From positions 51,800-115,799 of the forward strand of contig JAVTVJ010011209.1 of NCBI GenBank assembly GCA_034509425.1: DNA of 64,000 nt, read 5' to 3'. Positions 35,501 to 48,729 of the stretch are shown piece after piece. The notes under the pieces were generated by a model that was not told where the DNA came from, searched no databases, and worked only from the letters and a program-made list of their open reading frames with translations. This stretch comes from Eopsaltria australis (Eukaryota > Chordata > Aves > Passeriformes > Petroicidae). The translations under genes were made by a program, and so were the position numbers. Position 1 is the first letter of the stretch; each line of letters opens with the position of its first letter.

Positions 35501-36773
35501 TATTGATCTCAGTGAAGCCATTAGATTTCATTATTATTTCTATGAAAAAAATCAGGAATTCTGTTTTCCTTCATTTCTCTTATGGCAAGAACAACCAAAA
35601 AGATCTCTCTGGTCTGATCATTAAGTTCAATGAAGGAAAGAAACTGGATTTGATACCCGAGAAAAGCAAAAACAGGCAAGTTTGCATTCAGGATAAGTTA
35701 GGTGTTGCTGTCTGATCACTGGAATCTGCTATAAACTGGGGAATTAAATGGCTCTAACAGCAAAGCCTTGCTAAAAATGCCAGAGCTGGCACTCTCCCTT
35801 TGTAGTTTCAACATTGCTGTTATCCACACAGCAACAGTGACAAAAATGTGACTCTTCAGTGAGCTCAGTCCTGTTGTCTCTATTACCATAATTTAAGACA
35901 ATTTTTTTTTTAAAAGTAGAAATGAAAGGAGTGTAAGCTGTGTAACAAATATTTATGGACATAGCTTATGTCCATGGAGAGGTTATTGATGCTGTATTGA
36001 CCTCAAATGTTTCTCATCTGAGTTTCCTGCCTTTAAATTTATATCTGCTCATCCAATGTTTAGGATTTGCACATATGCACTGTGAGTTAAACACCTTGCT
36101 AATTCTTACTGAAATTACCCATTGAAATTTGGTTTGAAATCTTTTTCCCACATGATGTATATGGATTTTACTGTTTTCATTACCTGATTATGACATGGTT
36201 CTGCAAAGGCCCAAGCCTTAAGCAGCTGCATGGAGTGAGCCTGTCACAAATTGAATGAAAATAAAATCAAAAGGGTTGCAGCATATCTTTCTAATCAGTG
36301 AAGCTGGTCTCCCCTCCCCCCTCCTTTTTTTTTCTAAATGAGTAGAAGAAATCTTAATTTGACAAAATGATTGCATCCTGAAAAGGGGTGAAGTGTCTTT
36401 GCTGGTGAAAAACACCCAAAGTTCCAGGTGTTTTTTTTCACTTTCTTGAATGCTATTATCCAAAACTCACTCTAGGAGGTTGGCTGTTTGCTTCTTTGCT
36501 TTCTTATGTCCTTCTCTGTATTTTGAATAGGTGCTTAGCTGATCCTTCATCATTTCCACAACAGAGAAAACTCCTGGTAATGTGGGGAATTCATGAGAAC
36601 TTACACTTGTGAGGATGGATTAGGACTGAATCACTTCTATGTCATTTTCAGTTCTTGTGGCTTGCATGGAGAAACATTCTGTTATCTCCCTGAGTGACCA
36701 CAAAATTTAACCTCTGTTCCTCTAAAATAGTCCAAGGAATGGTGTCATATCCTGCTGTGTTGATCAGTCCTTG

Positions 36774-37559
36774 TGTCACGATCCGCTAACACAAGCGGGA
36801 GTCGTGATGGTTCGTTACCCGAATCTCAGAGTACAAAAGAAACAGGGACTAGTATTTTTTGCTTCAATCAAAATCAAAAGCACCTTTATTGAGTGCCAAC
36901 AACACGATTATGCAATAGAGGAGAGAGAGAGATATAGGGTTGAGAGGGAGGGAGAAAAGGAAGGGTTATAGCTACCGCGGCACGACGAAAGTCCTCGTGT
37001 CTGGATCCGATGGACTCCGTCTCATCTGTGGGGAGATCTCATAGGGGTCTTTTTTGAGAGTCTCTTTATAGTCTTTTCAAAAGTGAGGGGCAGGTAACCA
37101 AGAGATGAGGCAATCCTTCCAGAGGCGAGGGGCAAATGGCCAGGAGGTGGGGGAGTAAGGCCCATTGTTTTTGGGCTGCAGGTGCAGCTGCACAAAACAT
37201 ATAGTTCCTGCTCAGTCCTTTCCACCCCAGTAGCCAGAGCGGCACGGTCTCACAGGTATGTGTACACTTCTGCAGCACACCTCTGCACCTGGCAGGCATC
37301 CCACCAGGATCTGGCCGGTCTTCATTGTGCAAAAGTCCTTTTTCCCCCTTTAGGGTCTTCGGGTTTTCAGCCTCTGTTTCTGTAGATGGTCGTGAGGCAA
37401 ATGAGGGATTTATGTCCAGTCTCTTACACCTTGTAAGGCTCAGTTCCCATCACTGATTGCTCAAGGTGCTCCTGAGAGAGAACTTTTCTTCTTAGTCACT
37501 TGTTTCTTACTAAGCCAAAGCAGTGATCAAAATCAACAATAAATATATTACTTGTGACA
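36774..37559 (-). repeat. Probable antisense LTR (786 bp)
   Basis: Ends form an inverted repeat TGTCAC and GTGACA. A minus-strand AATAAA (ctttatt near 36881) follows the pattern of the other antisense LTRs. No target duplication was found (flanks ccttg and gaaag), so the boundaries are tentative. Confidence 0.55.
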
Positions 37560-38941
37560 GAAAGTACACGTGGGCAGATGAGTTACAATAAACACCAAGT
37601 GTTGCTTCCAGAATACTTAAAAATTAAAAAAGCCAAAAAGCAACCGCAACAAAAAAAAAGTACAACCCCAAACTTGTTCAGCACTTTTCTATCTGATTAA
37701 TGTGGTGTATACCCTAAAAGCAGCACATAGGGATGCAGTGATTTGCATAATGAAAGCTTTATGAAAATATATTTCAAACTTACCCTGTTTTTAACATACA
37801 GTGTATTTTTGGGGGATGGCAGGAGATCCTCCCACCTAAGAAGGAACTTTGACTCTCAGTAGCTTTTTAATGAAGCCACACATTCATTTTATCAGTTGTG
37901 TTATCACTGAGCATTCTTAGATCACCTTGCCTCTCAAACAACTTTCTTTAATCCTGAAATTAAGCTCTCTGATAAGAACAGGTTGCATGTGTGTTTGACA
38001 TTGCAAAATAGAGACTGGCTTTAGTGAATAGAAAATTATGTAAAGCTTAAGTTTGAAAAGCTACCTAGAATGACAAATTGGTTTCCATGTCTATATTCCT
38101 GTATTCAGAGTAGAAAGTGCTCATCTTCATGTTGAAGAGTACAGCAGAGATATTTTTTTCTTCTTTCTGAGAAGTGTTTGCAGTGAGTCATTCTGTCTCT
38201 GATAGAATTATATCATCATGATGTAATTGGCTTCGTAGCATACAGCCAAAAATGTTTCATGAACTTTAAACTTAAATTATTTAGGCCAATGCTTGTAGCC
38301 ATATCTTAAACCACTTGTTTTCATGTCGTGTTTCGCTATTTAACTTTAGGTAAGGATTTGCTGGCTGTTGATATCTGAAACTCCTTCATCAGATGAAGAT
38401 GAAATTTATTTGCTCTCACTCTTACCATAAATGCATCTTAAGGAAGAAGGGCTTCTTCCGTTCCAGTATTAGAGAGAAGGCTTTACTGAAGGTTTTGGTT
38501 ATGCCAAGAAACCTGAAACAAAATCAAGAACAGATAGGAGTCATCATGATGCTGTTAAGATGTGGTCAGGAGCCTGCCTTTGATTTGCTGAAGCATGAAC
38601 CTGACAATTATCAGCTGAATATTAGACTTTTCTGAATTTCCTCAGGGGAATTGAATAGCCCAGTTTCCAGTGGGATTGACAGCATTTTTATTCAACATCT
38701 CAGCTTAAAAATGTAAAATATTGTTCTGACACTGGGTCTCCTATCAATAAGGAGTGGCAGTGCTTTTATGGTCACCTGTAAGGTGTGTACCCCTGCCTAG
38801 AATGTTCTGAGAACTGGGTCCCTAATGCTGCTTGAAAGTTATGTTCTAGGGCAAAAAATGAATAGCTTTTAATAATTTCCCTGCTACTCTGGCTGGTTCA
38901 ATCAATGGGCATTGAGGCTTTTAATTTCTTCATTTTAAGAG
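37560..38941. other. Intron 11, last part
   Basis: AT-rich sequence with no gene or repeat that I recognise. Confidence 0.4.
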
Positions 38942-38996
38942 GTGACCATTCCATGGTGCCTGAAGAGGGCAGAGCTCGTGTTCAAGTGTGTCAAAG
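38942..38996 (+). CDS. FERRY3: FERRY3 coding exon 12
   Basis: Acceptor ttttaagag at 38941, donor gtatgg at 38997. Encodes [19 protein letters not shown]. Human has EMTIPWCL here as I recall, so this acceptor drops one Glu. Ends with 1 nt of the Gly codon. Confidence 0.92.
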
Positions 38997-39054
38997 GTAT
39001 GGGAGTGGAGGCTCAAGTGGGATTTGGGGAGCCAGTCCAGAACAGTGACATGAA

Positions 39055-39285
39055 CTCATTAAAGAGCTGGAGCAGCCCTGCTGGGAGGAAAGGCTTAGGG
39101 AATTGGGATTGTTCAGCCTGGAAAAGAGAAGGCTTTGGAGTGACCTCATTGTGGCCTTGCAGTGCCTGAGGGGAGCCCACAGGAAAGGTTGAGAGAGACT
39201 TGACAAGGGCATGGAATGATAGCACAGGGGGGAATGGCTTCACACTGACAGCAGGTTTAGGTTGAATATTAGGAAAAAATAGTCC
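39055..39285 (+). repeat. CR1 fragment, sense
   Basis: Reads ctcattaaagagctggagcagccctgctgg-type CR1 body, with gttcagcctggaaaagagaa, cctcattgtggccttgcagt and ggaatggcttcacactgac. It starts about 60 nt after exon 12. Confidence 0.8.
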
Positions 39286-39336
39286 TCATGACTCAGCATG
39301 GTTTTCTGTCCTTCCAAGTGGTGATTTTACTTTCTG

Positions 39337-39705
39337 CATCATAGAATTGTTTGTGTTGGAAGGGACCTTAAAGATTCCAACTTCCCTGCCATGGGCAGGG
39401 ACACCTTCTACTTTCCCAGTTTGCTCAGAGCCCCATCCAGCCTGGCCTTGGACACTACCAGGGATGGGGCAGCCACAGCTTCTCTGGGCAACCTGTGCCA
39501 GGGCCTCACCACCCTCACAGGGAACAATTTCTTCCTCATATCCAATCTAACCCTCCTCTCTGTCTGTGTGAAGCCATTCCCCCTTGTCCTGTCACTCCAG
39601 GCCCTTGTTAAGAGTCTCTCTGCCTCTTTCCTGTAGGCTCCCTTCAGGTACTGGGAAGCCACAGTGAGGTCACTCCTGTTTCTCAGTGAAAGGAAGCCAT
39701 AGAAA
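39337..39705 (-). repeat. CR1 fragment, antisense
   Basis: Reversed CR1 tail beginning at tcatagaattgtttgtg, with gttggaagggaccttaa, ccctgccatgggcaggg and gggatggggcagccacagc. It extends into the body region that matches the sense fragment at 39055-39285, so the two form an inverted pair. Confidence 0.82.
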
Positions 39706-39993
39706 GAACTCCTGACACACTGTTTGGAGAAACTCTCACTTCTGCTGGGTATCACTGTGCTGCTCAGTGGGACTGATTATTCTGTCCTCAGTGTTGACAT
39801 TCTGCAGAACTCCTCATTAGATTTTCTACATTTCATTCAGATTGCCCAAGTCTGATTTAAAGGCCATTGAGGACACCCCTAATTAAGGCAGTTCAAACCC
39901 TACTTGTGTGTGAAAACTCCCTCACTGCCTGCTTATGCTGTAACTGCTGGGGAGTATTGCACAGGTAATCCAGTGTCAATGCTGCTTTTTTAG

Positions 39994-40061
39994 GTTTCAT
40001 GATGGAAATGGCCTCGTGGGATGGAGGAATTTCTCGGACTGTACAATTCCTGGCACCACAG
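39994..40061 (+). CDS. FERRY3: FERRY3 coding exon 13
   Basis: Acceptor ctttttttag at 39993, donor gtaggt at 40062. Encodes [20 protein letters not shown] followed by PQ, conserved in C12orf4. Ends in phase 0. Confidence 0.94.
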
Positions 40062-40928
40062 GTAGGTGAAACCAGTCATATCCAACTAGGAGAGTAGGTA
40101 AAAAGTCACATGTCAGCAGATGTAGATTTGATTTTTTTGCTATTCCCTGCCCTTTTTGAGTGAATTTAAATTAAACAATCTGGTTTAGTTTCCTTGCCTA
40201 TAAAAGAGGAGTAAGGGATGGTTTATATTTTTGAATACCTAGTAGAAGTTTCTGAGAGGATGCTAAAATTTCTTACTGGGAAGTTCACCTTTACAAATGC
40301 TGAATGCATCACCTTTGAAAAAGAGACTTTTTTGCTGTTAATTACTCTGAAAATATGGGCTAACCTTGCATTACATAACTTGAGGTGTTTATTAGTCAGA
40401 TATTCTAACAACATGGAAAGCTGCAATGCAGAAAGTTCGGTCATGCTTCCACAAAAACATTAATTACTCCAGATATTTGAAGTTAGTTCTAATTTAGATT
40501 CTGAAATTTAATTAATTTGTAATTCTAGCTGATCTTCAGAAACAGGAAGTTTTCTAAAGGTGGCCAGCACTAGGTTTGTTCTAAAAAGCAGTAAAAGTAA
40601 TGTTAGGAAAGGAGTAACATGTATTTCTTGACAAAGTAGAAAGCTGCTGAGCAAGGAGGAAACCACAAATAAGTTCTAAAGTTGAATCTAATCCTGGAAT
40701 GACGAGAGCAGGAGTAGGTAACGAGCATCACTGTCCTGCTTATGTTTGGCAGAAATAATCAACCCCTGGAACAAGAAATCTACTGGAAATGGATATGTGG
40801 ATATGTCACATAAATACACAACCAATATTTTTAGGTCAATCTTTTTCTTTTAGCTGGATTCAGTAGCATTATAACACACAGTTTGAAAATTATTTTTATT
40901 GTCTTCTGAACAGCAGCAATTCTCTTAA

Positions 40929-41108
<180 letters not shown>

Positions 41109-41248
41109 TTTCTGTGGGGCACTAACCTGTATCCTGTTGACAGAGGATGAGATTAAGGAGATTCTGGACTAGGATATCTCTTTCCTGTAGATTGATGGCC
41201 CCAAAGTGGCATTTTTTGCAATTTCAAGAATCATGTGGTTGTAATAAA
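41109..41248 (+). promoter_or_regulatory. FERRY3: FERRY3 3' UTR with polyadenylation signal
   Basis: AATAAA at 41243-41248, 135 nt after the stop; the first such signal in the 3' direction. Later signals could also be used. Confidence 0.7.
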
Positions 41249-41761
41249 AGAAAAATGTTGTCTGTACTTGGGTGGTAGCAGCTGATTTTTGCCTCTTGCT
41301 TTGTTTCAGCACAGGATTGATGTTGAATTCCTCACCTTTATCTGAAAGACATTGAGTGTAACTTGTATGAAATCTACAGAAATATTTCGGTAATTCTCCT
41401 ACATGGGTAGTAGGAATAAGAGCTTATGGTAGGAACAAGGTCTTCTAGCTTCTACAAGCATTTTCTGAATTTTCTCAGTGACTTTTAAAATAATAAGGAG
41501 CATGTCAGGTGTCTCCTTAGAATAACTAATGGAATTTGTCATAGTGACCATGGAATAAAATGTATTGTTGCCTCATTTTACTGCTACAAAATGAAAGACT
41601 TGAATCAAACATTTACCCTGTTACATTTTGTAGATCGTGGAAGTGTTAAAAAAAATCAAATTAATATACACTTGTGACAATAATTAGAATTTTTAAAGTA
41701 TTATTTCTTTTTTTTTTTTTTTGTATGTGTGCTTTTTGCTTTATTTCCAGACTTCACACTG
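41249..41761. other. Downstream of FERRY3, nothing recognised
   Basis: AT-rich sequence with a T-run near 41707-41722. Confidence 0.4.
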
Positions 41762-41766
41762 ACAAG

Positions 41767-44450
41767 TGTCATGGGGTAATTGCTGTTAAAAATGCCCGGT
41801 GTAGAAAGAGGAGGTGGAATCGGAAATGAGGTATCCAGCATAAACTCCGCCTACCTAAAAAACTCATAAAACCATGAAAACACCTGAAGAAGCTCTCTTT
41901 GAGGCTTCCGGTTCACAGAGGAAGGACGCTGCTCTCCTCCCTTCCGCACCAACTGGGTAAGGTCTCTCCCAGACCACATGGTCTGGGGGCTACTAGCCCG
42001 CATGGTGTGGGGGGGAGGGGAAGGAGAGAGAGAGAGAGAGAGAAAACTCAAGCTACTTCATCTTGCTGTCCTTGGCTAAAGAACTTCACCAGCTCTGTTT
42101 GCCTAGCCTGGGCCAGGCCGGTTTCCTCCTGTTGAAGGTTGGATTTAGTTCTTTTCCTCAGGAATTTTTTCTCCCATGGGTTGCTAAGACACAAATGACT
42201 GAGCTAATTGCCGAGTACTTAAGAGAAACAAAGCACAAGGCTAGGGGCTTTTCTCCTTGGCAGGGTGCGGCAGAATTGCCCCTCATGGAAGCAGGGCTTG
42301 ACAGTGCGAGATTTGGAAAGACTGAAAAGCAAGGGCAGGGGAGAAGTCACTCCTCTCTTGCTCGGGACCCTCGGAGCTGGACGGTCGGAGCTGCTGTCTG
42401 CCGAACCCACGGCCCCCTGAGAAGCCAGCACGGAGCTGCCGGTCTGTCTGCTGTGAGTCTCTGCCCTCTGCCCCATCGGGAGCTGCCTGCCACCAGCCTG
42501 CCTCTGCCTCGCTCCTCCTCGCCGCTCCGAGTTTCTTCGCTACATTGTAGCGGGGCTTCCCCTGCACGTCGGGACCTCTTGCCGTCCCAGCTCCCTGTGT
42601 CCGGGGATCCTGCTGTGGCACTGACACCAGCTGCCTCCCCCCCCCTCCCCCCCCCCCCCGAGGGTCTGTGGAACAAAGGCTCTCCTCCATCCCTCGTGCC
42701 TCAGCGGGCAGCCGCCATTGCCGTGTGCTACCTGAGATCACACCCAGAGCACCCCCTGCAGCCGCCAGGGAATCATCACACCCAGAGCACCCCCTGCAGG
42801 CTGTGACTGGAACTGCACCAAAGGGAAAAGGTGCCTGAAGCCGAGCAGGCTGCCACTGGGTTTCTGGTTCTGTTTGTTGGTTAATGCCATAGCTGTTGTT
42901 ATTTGTTAGCTTTTTTTAGATATTAGTAAAGAAGTGTTATTCCTATTCCCATATCTTTACCTGAGAGCCTCTTGATTTCAAATTTATAATAATTCGGAGG
43001 GAGAAGGGTTACAGTTTCCCATTCCAAGGAAGGCTCCTGCCTTCCTTAACAGACACCTGTCTTTCAAACGAAGACACCTCCCCTCTCCGCGGCACGGCCC
43101 AGCGGGAAGAGGGTTTGGGGTCAGGCCCTGTGGACCTCGGGAGCGCCCCGCCCGATTAGCCTCGCAGCAAACTCAGCACGGGAGAGAGAGAGAGGGAGCT
43201 CAGACTGAGCCCCTCCCGCAGCTCGGGTGCGACTTTGTTTACTCCTTGCAACTCTGCGCGGGAGGGAGAAAGGACTCAAATTAAGCCTTTTCCGCAGCTC
43301 GGGTGCAGCTCCCGCCAGGCTGCCCCTACGCACGAGCCGGCACGGAAGGGGGCTTGAACCAGCCCCCTGCAGCACGGACGCGGTCCCGCCGGGCCCCTGC
43401 AATTCAAACGCGGCTTAGATGGGAGCCGGCATAGACGAACTCTTTTCCTTCAGTTCAGGCACGTATTTAACAACACTCAAACCACGCGGGCGAAAGCCAC
43501 GTGACCAGCACCCAGCCAAAAGGCAAATTAACTGTTTCTTTCTAATATCAAAATGAGACTTTGAGAATATTCATTTCTCCTTCTCACACAGAAAGAGCAT
43601 AAAAATAAAGGCACCTACAAAAAGTAAAACATAGAGACTTTAAGTTAATGACTATAACTAAGTTTATTTTTCAAAGAAGGAAGAGATGAGGAGTGCTTTA
43701 AATGCTGAAAGTTCTTTTGTAAAAGCATGTTGATAAAGTTTGCTGTAATACACCCTGTAATATATGAATAATGATCTAAAAGAGGTGAGAAAAAGAGAAT
43801 GTAATGTTCTAAGTTATAAGCAGTAGACTAAGACTTTTGTGTATTTTGTTTTTTCCTCGCCCCAGGAAAACAGTAGAAGAAGACTTGTGTTGCTGATGAT
43901 AAAGTAAGGAGATGTCGTTGTCACTGTAATAGAAACATTTGCTCTCAAAAAGAACACCTCAATGACCATCATATGTCCATTGGTGTGGCCCTGGGAAAGC
44001 TACTGAAATGTGAAGAGGTCTATAAAAGCAAATGCCTCTATTCAAAGAGAAGATTGCTTACTAGAAAGCTAATAACCATAGAAACTGTGTTTCCTATGGG
44101 AGTCAACATGATAAAACAAAAGAAAGCTTCTCTCTCCACATAAATTAAGAAAACTGTTTTGTTCCAGAGGTGGTGGATTAACTATAAGTTGAAGTGTTAC
44201 CTTTTGTATGGTCAGCAAGGAAAAAAATAAGAAAGGTGGGGAGGGAAAAAGAGTGTTCTAAAGAGTTTAGTGTTAATGCCTGATTATTATTCCTATTTTA
44301 AGTCTGTTAATAAAATTCCTTTTTGTATTCCTTAAAGTATAAGCCTGCTTTTGCCTACTATTAATCCTTATCTCACAACAAAATCAAATAATCTAGACTA
44401 CAAAAATTAATCTTCATACCTAATTTTGATCCCCAAACCTCTAAACCGCA
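41767..44450 (+). repeat. Family-A solo LTR, carrying a nested family-B LTR
   Basis: Begins tgtcatggggtaattgc and ends ctctaaaccgca, with 5-bp duplications acaag (41762-41766 and 44451-44455). Removing the nested LTR (42130-43076) and its duplicated bases leaves about 1.73 kb. The 3' end has AATAAA (ttaataaaattcc near 44309). Same family as 56245-59035. Contains a (GA)n run near 42024-42043. Confidence 0.9.
42130..43076 (+). repeat. Family-B solo LTR (947 bp), nested
   Basis: Begins tgttgaaggttgg and ends acgaagaca, with duplications cctcc (42125-42129 and 43077-43081). Near-identical copies are at 59237-60628 (reverse) and 61372-62267. Open frames here on both strands are GC-rich LTR sequence, not genes. 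Confidence 0.9.
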
Positions 44451-44455
44451 ACAAG

Positions 44456-45092
44456 TTTATCATGTGAACAACTTTATAGGAACATTAAAGTGTTCTGGAC
44501 CCTGCGGTAGAGATAAAATTTGCTGCTTTTTAATTATTAACATTATATGACTAATCAGAAATGCTCAAGATGCAGCTATGAAATTTCTTGGGACAAACTT
44601 GAATCCAGTCAAAAAAAGCCCAACTAAACCACCCCTGCAGCCCAGTGATGGGGGACAAGGGGACATTGGGAACTGCTTTTCCCCCATCATGGACAATCTT
44701 GGAACTCGGCTGTGGAGCCAGGAGCTAGAAGCAGCCCTTCCATGGCCACAGGGAAAGTCCTGTCTGGAACTGGGGTTCTTGGGTTTGCCAGAACCACTGG
44801 GCTCACAGCAAAGCAGCTGTGGGGGTGAGGGTTTCAGGTGGTGGGACTTCCAAATCCACAGTTCTGCTATGTGGGAATCATGGAGATCCTGCCAGAGCTG
44901 GCTTTGAATCAGAAACCTCTTCCTATGTACTGCTGAAATTCTGCACTTGGAAACTTGAGAACCTGGAAGCCAATTAAAACCCAAATTATTTTCTGTCTCC
45001 ATCGTGATTCTTTAAAGTGTTATTTAGCTTAATAAATGTGAAGATTGAACAGCTCTGTTTTGGGGAAGCTGCATAATTTAAAATTCTCATGG
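44456..45092. other. Spacer between LTRs, no gene recognised
   Basis: A plus-strand open frame of about 109 codons (44578-44907) has no recognisable motif. I do not call it a gene. Confidence 0.4.
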
Positions 45093-45097
45093 AGAAC

Positions 45098-46737
45098 TGT
45101 CCTGGGTTAGGCCAGAGGGGTCAAAATCTAGGAAGTGATCTGGGCTGCAGGAATGCAGGAAGAAATACAACTTCCTTCCTGCGAGAGAGAGAGCCAATAA
45201 TCAGGTAGTTTTAAGAATTGATAGGTAGGTAAACCAATTAAAAAGTTGGTCCGCCTTCAAGGAAAAAACCATATAAAAGCAGAGACTTTCTGACGCTCTT
45301 CCTCTTTGGACCTGCTGCTGCTGTGTAGAGAGGAGCAGCTCCTGCTTCTCTCACTGGTAAGGCCCCCCCCTACCTCCTTCCGAAGGAGGGATGGGGGGGG
45401 GGAAGGGAGGTTTTACGGCAGCCATGCCGCTGCAGCCGGGCAGGCATGGGGGAGGAACGGCTAGAATCTTCAGCAGATACAGCTCAGCCGGTGTGCCAGC
45501 TACACGAGAGGGAGAGCCAGGCCCCTGCTCCAAGCCAGGCAAGGACCAGGCCGGACTCCATCCAGCTCGGGCCAGGCCCTGCCCTGTCACCCCAGGCCTA
45601 GATGGCCCCACCAGGCCGAGCCAGCTTGGCAGAGCCAGGCAAAGACTCTTGAGAGCGTCTGGCATCCAGCTCAGACCTGTTCAAACAACCCGGCAAAGAG
45701 CATGTGATCCTCACACTGCCGGAGAGAGAGAGACAGAGATTAACTCTCTCCATGCCTGGACTAAACTCACAGACACCCATCCTTCCTCGCAGAGAGAGGA
45801 ACGAGTGAAGACATCTACATAGTGCAGCGCAGAGACTTTACAGTCAGTGAAGAAAGCAGAACTGATACTAAAAAGGGGGTGCATGGGAAGTTGCTTCAAG
45901 AGTGAAGCTGAAAACTCTTTTGGAGAACCATGGTTGGGGACTGAGGTAATAAATTCTCTGTAATATATGAAGATATAGTCCAAAGGGGGATGTGAGGTTC
46001 TTATTGCAGCCAATGAACTGAAATACCTAAGTACAGACAAGTAAGTGTTGAAAAAGTACAGCCTGATGAGAAACTAGAACCAAGAGAGAGGAGAGGCTGT
46101 CATCCAGAGCCCTGGTCCCAGGGAGAATGCTAGAGAACCTGAGTTGTCAAGAGAACCTGTGTTGCTGAGCACAGAAGAAGGGATTTTCTTTGTTGCTGCA
46201 ATTGAACTGGGCATCCTTAAAACAGGTACCCTGTGGACTGTTCATAACCCACCATAGTGGCTGTGGGAAGGCTACTGGTGTGGGAGAGATCCACCATTAA
46301 GCTGGACTTTATTCCGGGCGGCAGTTAATGGTGAGGCAGAAGACCCATAAAAACTGTATTTTTCTTACAGAAGATCCATGGTGTAAGCAAAAGAAACTTC
46401 TCTCCCTGAATGAACTAGAACAAGAGCTGTTTCTGAGGTGGTAAACTGACTGGAGGTCGAAGTGTTGTCTTTTGTATGTTGTCAGAGAGAATGAAATGGA
46501 GAGGTGGGGAAGGAGGGGTGGTCTGGGGAGTTTGTTCTGGTTTTTTTTTTTTTTCTTGAGTTTTTTTTCTTTTTCCCTTTGTCTTAGATATATTAATAAA
46601 ACTTCTTTGTACTTTATAAAGTTTGAGCCTGCTTTGCCTACTCCTAATCCTTATCTCACAACAAGCAATCAAGTAAATTTAGGTAAGTGTGCTGGCATTT
46701 AGCCACAAACCTGAATAAGCAAACTAAAACCACGACA
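45098..46737 (+). repeat. Family-E solo LTR 'LTR4' (1.64 kb)
   Basis: Begins tgtcctgggttaggcc and ends aaaccacgaca, with duplications agaac (45093-45097 and 46738-46742). AATAAA lies near 46596. It is the forward counterpart of LTR2 and LTR3. Confidence 0.92.
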
Positions 46738-46742
46738 AGAAC

Positions 46743-48183
46743 CAAAGGAATATTCACCATTTCATGATGATTATAAACTCACTGTGTAATTAACAGACTC
46801 AGCTTAGTATTTTTATCAAGTCTTGCATGCTGCAAGAAGCCATGTAAGTGACCCAGCAAACATCTCTTGCTGAACTGTCAAATACTTTCTTTTCCTCTGC
46901 CAGCAGCTTCTAAAGAAGAATCATGCAAGTAACATGACCTAATTTGGCGTTCTAGAAAAGAAGAATGTAAATTCCTCTAGAGGAGCTGGATTAATCCTGT
47001 TACAGCTCATTTTACATTGCTGGTCTTACACTGAAATAAAACTCTGGTCCCAGAAAAGCAAGTGCTCTAACACTATTCTATCTGGGAAAGGTGTGCTGGC
47101 AGAACTATTCCTTTTTAGAAGTTGTAAGGTTTATCTGTGTGTGAAAAGGGTCTGTGTTGCCTACTTATATTAGTTTTATATTTTCTTTCAGTCAGTAAAT
47201 CTACTGACAGGGAACACCAACAATTCTTGAGCAAATATCTTGCTTATACTTCTAGACCCTTTGGTAATAAAATTTATGCCTGGTATTTTTCCCAAAACAT
47301 GAAGACTCCATTTAATTTAGTAGCATTTGGGTGAAACTGCCACTAATTTCTAGGAAAATAACTCAGCTTTTTGTCTTTTATTTTTGGAATGTTTGTTTTC
47401 AGTCGTCAGCAGATTGCGTCTAAACTTGTCATCAGAAGAACCAGTTGGTCTTTGATGCTGAAATGAACAAACAAGCTCTTGTGATGAGGTTTTGGAAAGT
47501 CAAAGTGGAAGGAATGGTATAGGAAAACTATTAATTCAGCTTGCTGAAGTGTGACCCTTGTAAATGCTGAATAAGCCCGCCAAAGGGAATCTTTGTCTGG
47601 AGAATCCATGACAGAGCATTTAACATTCCCATTTTTCATATCTGTTCTCAAGGAAGAGGTGCTAACAGCAGTTTTTTAGCTGTCTTTGGAGAAAAACAGA
47701 ATATAGAGATGGGCTGACCTAAGCTCTACTTTCTGTTTGGTCTGTGCCTGGCAGCTGTAGAATACAGGCTGCAGCTTATGGTGTAAAGCCACCTTAGAAA
47801 TTCTGTTTCGATCATGAAAAGCTATTCAAGATTAAGAGGAAAATTACTTAATGGGCATGAGGTTTTCTATTTGTATATGCAGTGCAGATTCCTTGGAAGG
47901 GTGACAGCATTTAATGCCTTGAAAACGTTGTGCAAAATTATACGCGTGGCTTGAATTGAATAAAAAATTCTTGCTACTGGGAGAGGTGAGGAGCAAATGC
48001 CATTGTTTAGCTTTTTTAACTTGCCCATGGTGATCACTGTAAACTGCAGGTGCCCTTTACAGAGTCTGAGCTGAGGTTATTGCAAGGAAAAAAAATGCCA
48101 GGAGTCTGGATTTGTCAAGGATATACCTTAGTGCCCTTTGCCTCTTGTCACCAGCTCTATGACCTGTGCCTGTTTGCTTCTGT
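46743..48183. other. Intergenic spacer left of ERV-3
   Basis: No coding sequence or repeat that I can name. The 6 bases gggaac at 48184-48189 are the ERV-3 target duplication. Confidence 0.45.
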
Positions 48184-48189
48184 GGGAAC

Positions 48190-48545
48190 TGTTGGGAAAT
48201 GGCCATTTCTGGCTGCACAGACATAAGGTATAAGTGAGCAATCCAGGCTCCATAGACAAGTGTTAGGCCTCTGCTCAAGGCTGTTCTCAAAACAACTGTG
48301 GGAAAGGGAGACATGAGAGCTGTAAACAAGGTGCAGGTGTCCAAAGATTAACTCGGCAGAAGAAACTGTTATTGTAGCCTTCTGATAATAATGTAGTGCT
48401 CTAATTAGAGAAAGATCCCGTGTGAAACTTCTGTAAAAATAATATTTTGAGCACGTAAAGGAGTATAAGTACGTGCAATGTCTGACAATAAATGAGCTTG
48501 ATTTATGATTCACATTGAATCTACGTCTTGCTTCTCTCGCCGGCA
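48190..48545 (+). repeat. ERV-3 5' LTR
   Basis: Begins tgttgggaaatggcc, has AATAAA at about 48487 (gacaataaatgagc), and ends cgccggca two bases before the primer site. Nearly identical to 54453-54813. Confidence 0.9.
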
Positions 48546-48547
48546 AA

Positions 48548-48563
48548 TGGTGACCCCGACGTG
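48548..48563 (+). other. ERV-3 primer binding site (tRNA-Trp)
   Basis: TGGTGACCCCGACGTG, the primer site typical of avian alpharetroviruses. Confidence 0.85.
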
Positions 48564-48729
48564 CGCGACAGAGACGGAGTCGACGTGCGGGACCGGACCG
48601 GCGGGATCGGGAAAGCACCGACTGCAGCGACCGGGGAGCTAAGATCTATACCTTTTGCGCGACGAAAGGGAGATCCGATAGCTCGGGCCTCGGGAGAGAG
48701 GTCCGCCGCCCGAAAAGGCTATACTCTGA

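Noticed and set aside
42063..42806. 247-codon plus-strand frame and its antisense partners
   Set aside because: They lie across family A and B LTR sequence. Homologous stretches at 60.3 and 61.5 kb lack the same frame continuity.
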